Shown here in pieces: positions 60,786 through 64,000 of a stretch of 64,000 nt of DNA. A program made the translations under genes and the position numbers. Source of the DNA: Clostridium beijerinckii (lineage in GTDB: Bacteria > Bacillota > Clostridia > Clostridiales > Clostridiaceae); contig NZ_CP073653.1 of the NCBI RefSeq assembly GCF_018223745.1, forward strand, positions 3,066,001 through 3,130,000, in the 5' to 3' direction. A model generated the notes under the pieces. That model did no database searches. It worked only from the letters and a program-made list of their open reading frames with translations, and was not told where the DNA came from. The stretch's first letter is position 1; every line of letters begins with the position of its first letter.

Positions 60786-61529
60786 ATGAATAATACAATA
60801 GAAAATATAAAAAATCATAGATCAATTAGACAATATTTAGATAAGGATATTTCAGATGAAATCATAGATGAAATAATAAAAGCTGCCCAAGCCATGCCTA
60901 ATTCAATAAATGGTCAGCAAACAACTGTCATAGCTATAAGAGATAAATCAAAAAAAGAAAAACTTGCAGAACTTGTTGGAAATCAAGAATATGTAGCTAA
61001 AGCTCCTGTTTTCTTAGTTTTCGTAATGGATTTTTATAGAACTTATTTAGCTGGCGAAAAAACTGGTTCTAAGCAAATAATACATGAAGACATTGAAAGT
61101 GCTCTAGTTGGTGCTGTAGATAGTGGAATTACTTTAGGTGCAGCAATAATTGCAGCTGAATCTCTAGGACTTGGAACTGTTCCAATTGGTGGAATAAGAA
61201 AAAATCCAGAAGAAGTTATAGAACTCTTAGATTTGCCTAAATATACATTCCCACTTGTAGGCCTTGCAATAGGATACCCTTCAGATGAATCACACACTAA
61301 GCCAAGAATTCCATTTGAAAGCTTTAGACACAATGATACTTATAACAAAGAAGCTATAGAAAATTCTATTGATAGCTACGATGAAGAAATGGAAGCTTAC
61401 TTAAAAGACATCGGCAGATATGACAAAGAAAAAAATTGGAGTACTTTAACTTCAAGTGTTTATCAAAATATATATTATCCAAAAGTTAAGGATGCAATGA
61501 AGAAACAAGGATTTACCCCTGCAAAATAA
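60786..61529 (+). CDS. NADPH-dependent oxidoreductase, nitroreductase (NfsA/FRP-like) family
   Basis: The start at ATG 60786 (MNNTIENIKNH) is set by GAAAGGA upstream; a TTG 18 nt earlier overlaps that site. The 247-aa FMN-binding protein shows H-R-S-I-R-Q-Y (residues about 11-17), P-N-S-I-N-G-Q-Q (about 37) and G-T-V-P-I-G-G-I-R (about 132), as in NfsA/FRP flavin or nitro reductases. It reduces nitro compounds, quinones or flavins with NAD(P)H. Probably co-transcribed with the MBL hydrolase. Confidence 0.87.
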   Translation: MNNTIENIKNHRSIRQYLDKDISDEIIDEIIKAAQAMPNSINGQQTTVIAIRDKSKKEKLAELVGNQEYVAKAPVFLVFVMDFYRTYLAGEKTGSKQIIHEDIESALVGAVDSGITLGAAIIAAESLGLGTVPIGGIRKNPEEVIELLDLPKYTFPLVGLAIGYPSDESHTKPRIPFESFRHNDTYNKEAIENSIDSYDEEMEAYLKDIGRYDKEKNWSTLTSSVYQNIYYPKVKDAMKKQGFTPAK

Positions 61530-61549
61530 ATTTTCCTAATAAATAAAGA

Positions 61550-61580
61550 GTACCAATCATATTCCCCTTATGATTGGTAC
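61550..61580 (+). terminator. Terminator after the nitroreductase
   Basis: GTACCAATCATA (61550-61561) pairs with TATGATTGGTAC (61569-61580), followed by TTTCTTT. Beyond it the gap to 61946 is AT-rich with no recognisable gene; a TATAAT at about 61922-61927 probably serves the next small gene. Confidence 0.8.
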
Positions 61581-61958
61581 TTTCTTTGAATTTTCAAAGT
61601 TGTTGTAGCTTAATGCTTAATAAGTCTTCCCCCTATTTTCATAAGTATTAACTCATTCATCATATTTAGCCCCATTATTACCATCAATTAAATTTAAACT
61701 TTTAGAAGATAATTTAATTATACGACTCACTTTATATTAACACTAAAAAATAATTTACTATAATAATTTTTATTAAGTCTACTTTTTACATTATTCAAAC
61801 TAATCCCCCATATCATCCAGTTATTCAAGTCTTAATTCTTAATATTTCTTCCATGTTTAGTTTTGAGTATTTTTTCAGAAAAATTTTAAAAGAAGGAATA
61901 TTCAAAATATTTAGAATATGATATAATAAGATAAAAATATATAGAGGTGGTATGCTTT

Positions 61959-62138
61959 ATGGAGAAATATGGAGATCATGAAATAATCGTAATACAGAAT
62001 AATGAAAATCAATACCCATATAAGGCAATTGCAAAAATAGGTGATAATGAGATAAAGCATAAGGGGCAGAGTAAGTCTGAAGCAATTGATTTAGTTAAGC
62101 AAAGCATTAATAAGTTAAAATCCAAAAATATAATATAA
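61959..62138 (+). CDS. Small conserved-looking protein of unknown function (59 aa)
   Basis: The ATG at 61959 (MEKYGDHEII) has AGAGGTGG 8 nt upstream; an earlier in-frame ATG/GTG lies in or near that site. The 59-aa protein reads as a short beta-hairpin (I-I-V-I-Q-N-N-E-N-Q, Y-K-A-I-A-K-I-G) followed by an amphipathic helix (S-E-A-I-D-L-V-K-Q-S-I-N-K-L), a layout seen in small HicB-like domains. No toxin partner is adjacent, so an antitoxin role is not supported. A strong terminator follows. Confidence 0.6.
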   Translation: MEKYGDHEIIVIQNNENQYPYKAIAKIGDNEIKHKGQSKSEAIDLVKQSINKLKSKNII

Positions 62139-62206
62139 CTGTAGTATAAGTAAATTCAAACAAACGAAAACTATTACACTTAAAATATTAGGTATGAAAA
62201 CTACAT

Positions 62207-62235
62207 AAAACCCCCGACAAATGTCGGGGGTTTTT
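62207..62235. terminator. Strong bidirectional terminator
   Basis: AAAACCCCCGACA pairs with TGTCGGGGGTTTT around a 2-nt AA core, followed by T. The GC-rich stem stands out in this genome. It separates the small gene from the helicase gene on the other strand. Confidence 0.92.
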
Positions 62236-62359
62236 ATCTTAGAAATAGAAAAATAGACTTCTTTATTACCTCTTCATAAGAACTACTCGCTCTCACAACA
62301 TTAAAACGTCATCAGGTAAAATATTATTTTCAAATTCATAAAGATAATCTTGTTTATTC

Positions 62360-63805
62360 TTATATATCAACTTTACTTACGGTACGAAGCCTGCCTTTGA
62401 TAGGTGTTTTTTGTAACTGCTGGAACACCCACTCTCCTTTATTATTTAATATTTCTACAAAGGTAGATATATCAACTATATTGATGATTCCTATATCGTC
62501 TTTTGTCATGCCTTCAATATTACAAAGCGTGCCTACAATATCTACCGCCCTCATCTTTGTTTTCTTACCTGCATTAATATGTAATTTCATAATCTCTTTA
62601 CTTAGCTTCTCACCTTTTGTTTCTTTAATTTCAGGTCTTGTATTCATTTTCAAAGCAAATTCTTCTTTAAGATTATTTATAGTTTCCACTTTAGGTCTTT
62701 CCTTCAAAAGAATCTCTTTGCCTATATATTCATGTATATCATTTAAAAACTTACTTTCATTTTGTGTTACAAAAGTAATTGCTCTACCCATCTTGCCTGC
62801 ACGTCCAGTTCTTCCTATCCTATGAACATAACTTTCCTTGTCTTCTGGTATATCATAATTAATTACATGGGTGATATTATCTATATCTATCCCTCTAGCT
62901 GCAACATCTGTGGCTATTAAATATCTAAAATAACCCAGCTTAAAATTATTCATTACTCTTAATCTATCACTTTGTTCCATTCCACCATGTATTTTTCTAC
63001 AATTATACTGGAGCTTTGCCAACTCCTTATAAACTTCATCAACCTTTTGTTTTGTATTGCAGAATATCATACAACTATCTGGATTTTCTAATATAGTTAT
63101 ATCTCTTAAAAGTTCTATTTTATTCCTTTCATTTACGTTATATCTTTCTTGACATATATTATCTGCAGCTTTATTTTGATCCTCTATTTCAATATGTATA
63201 GGATCTTTCATATATTTATTGCATAAAGTCTCTATGTCTTTTGGCATTGTGGCTGACAATAACATGGTCATACGTTCTTTTGATAAGCTTTTTATTATTG
63301 TTTCTATCTGATCTACAAATCCCATATTAAGCATTTCATCAGCTTCATCTATTATAAGATACTTTATTTTTGATAGATCAAATGTACCTTTTTCTATATG
63401 ATCTATAATACGACCAGGTGTTCCAACTACTATATGTGTCTTTTGCTTAAGTTCCTTTTCTTGATCATAGAAAGGTGACTTCCCATAAATTGCAGCTGCT
63501 TTAATTCTTTTAAATCTACCTATATTGAAAAAATCCTCTTTGACTTGGATAGCAAGTTCTCTTGTTGGTGTAATTACTAATGCTTGGGGTTTATTTTCTT
63601 CCCAATCCACTAATTGGCAAATAGGAATAGCATATGATGCAGTCTTACCACTTCCGGTTTTAGACTTTACTACTATATCCTTTTCTTCTAACGCAATCGG
63701 TATAACCTGTTCTTGAACTTTTGTTAACTCATTGAAATTTAACATACTAATTGCTTTTAATAGCTCATTGCATAACTTATAATCATTAAAATTTGCTTTT
63801 ATCAT
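62360..63805 (-). CDS. dbpA: DEAD-box RNA helicase, DbpA type
   Basis: The 481-aa helicase has the ordered motifs Q ([10 protein letters not shown]), I (S-K-T-G-S-G-K-T), Ia (T-P-T-R-E-L-A), II (I-D-E-A-D-E-M-L), III (L-S-A-T-M-P), V ([10 protein letters not shown]) and VI (H-R-I-G-R-T-G-R). A C-terminal DbpA-type RNA-binding domain follows (about residues 400-475; [19 protein letters not shown]). DbpA relatives bind 23S rRNA and assist 50S ribosome assembly. Length is normal (about 460-480). The ribosome site is GAGATGA. Its promoter should lie in 63806-63940. Confidence 0.9.
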   Translation of the reverse strand: MIKANFNDYKLCNELLKAISMLNFNELTKVQEQVIPIALEEKDIVVKSKTGSGKTASYAIPICQLVDWEENKPQALVITPTRELAIQVKEDFFNIGRFKRIKAAAIYGKSPFYDQEKELKQKTHIVVGTPGRIIDHIEKGTFDLSKIKYLIIDEADEMLNMGFVDQIETIIKSLSKERMTMLLSATMPKDIETLCNKYMKDPIHIEIEDQNKAADNICQERYNVNERNKIELLRDITILENPDSCMIFCNTKQKVDEVYKELAKLQYNCRKIHGGMEQSDRLRVMNNFKLGYFRYLIATDVAARGIDIDNITHVINYDIPEDKESYVHRIGRTGRAGKMGRAITFVTQNESKFLNDIHEYIGKEILLKERPKVETINNLKEEFALKMNTRPEIKETKGEKLSKEIMKLHINAGKKTKMRAVDIVGTLCNIEGMTKDDIGIINIVDISTFVEILNNKGEWVFQQLQKTPIKGRLRTVSKVDI

Positions 63806-63947
63806 TTGATCATCTCTTTTCTATATTTCTTACTATTATTGTTACAAACATACATTTTTATCCGATATTTTCTCTTTATCATTACAATCTATATAACAAT
63901 ATGTATACTAACCTTTTTATTATATCATACCCATGTATTTCTACCGT

Positions 63948-64000
63948 TTATTTAATGAACTCGTGGTTAAACACCCCAGAGACCCAACGATTGACAGGAG
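63948..64000 (-). other. Possible 3' end of a minus-strand gene at the window edge
   Basis: On the minus strand the last 50 bases read as 16 codons (P-V-N-R-W-V-S-G-V-F-N-H-E-F-I-K) ending in TAA at 63948-63950. This stretch is clearly richer in G+C than its surroundings. A plus-strand start (ATG 63955) without ribosome site is the alternative. Too short to identify. Confidence 0.2.

Noticed and set aside
1..64000. CRISPR arrays, tRNA or rRNA genes, intact insertion sequences
   Set aside because: I looked for regularly spaced repeats, cloverleaf-like GGTTCGA segments and transposase motifs and found none; the Rpn/YhgA-like gene at 58721-59656 is a nuclease family member without terminal inverted repeats.

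Overview
The window is AT-rich (roughly 27-30% G+C by eye), has strong GGAGG-type ribosome binding sites, long same-strand operons and gene families typical of Clostridium sensu stricto (a solventogenic, C. beijerinckii-like saccharolytic anaerobe is my inference). I see no rRNA, tRNA, CRISPR array, intact transposase or prophage. Most genes up to 45.8 kb lie on the minus strand; the right third is a mix of small units on both strands.

Layout: (1) 0-7.1 kb: the 5' part of a leucyl aminopeptidase, then a glycerophosphodiester / sn-glycerol-3-phosphate ABC uptake operon (ugpC-A-E-B plus a glycerophosphodiesterase gene broken by one in-frame TGA), with Pho-box-like direct repeats behind its promoter. 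(2) 7.4-12.7 kb: an ascorbate-type PTS (EIIA, EIIB, EIIC) with a transaldolase-family enzyme and a PRD/EIIA-containing activator. (3) 12.9-13.9 kb: a GNAT acetyltransferase and a DUF3784 membrane protein. (4) 14.3-29.3 kb: a 15-kb minus-strand cluster of a SWIM zinc-finger protein, a VWA protein, a DUF5682 protein, a MoxR-type AAA+ ATPase, a DUF2262 protein and two DUF4132/HEAT giants. It corresponds to the uncharacterised yehI/yehL-M-P-Q set of E. coli and is the best candidate here for a poorly described system. Its MoxR ATPase has lost about 100 internal residues, including the expected arginine finger. (5) 29.8-30.9 kb: glycerol dehydrogenase. (6) 31.3-39.6 kb: an operon with biotin carboxylase, biotin carrier protein, PxpC, PxpB, alanine racemase, PxpA, two proteins matching the two halves of vertebrate D-glutamate cyclase, and a D-amino-acid aminotransferase. 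Together they suggest D-Ala/D-Glu to 5-oxoproline to L-Glu metabolism. (7) 39.9-45.8 kb: an Lrp-family regulator, a cytidylate-kinase-like protein and a branched-chain amino acid ABC transporter (livKHMGF) behind a leader with two tandem terminators. (8) 46.2-64 kb: a decayed SMC-like ATPase, a FIST sensor with a soluble chemotaxis transducer, an ABC-F ATPase, a metallophosphoesterase, a PadR-controlled DHA2 efflux pump with matching operators, a BspA-type surface protein, a NUDIX hydrolase, a small siroheme reductase, an Rpn/YhgA-type nuclease, an MBL hydrolase, a nitroreductase and a DbpA-type RNA helicase.

Underneath the genes there are several repeated non-coding structures: two near-identical terminators flanking the ugp cassette, three related GCTGAGA hairpins, a foldback element present in a long and a short form, and a roughly 90-bp element upstream of both the ABC-F and NUDIX genes. 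Relics of a retropepsin-like protease and of the SMC-like ATPase show past gene loss.
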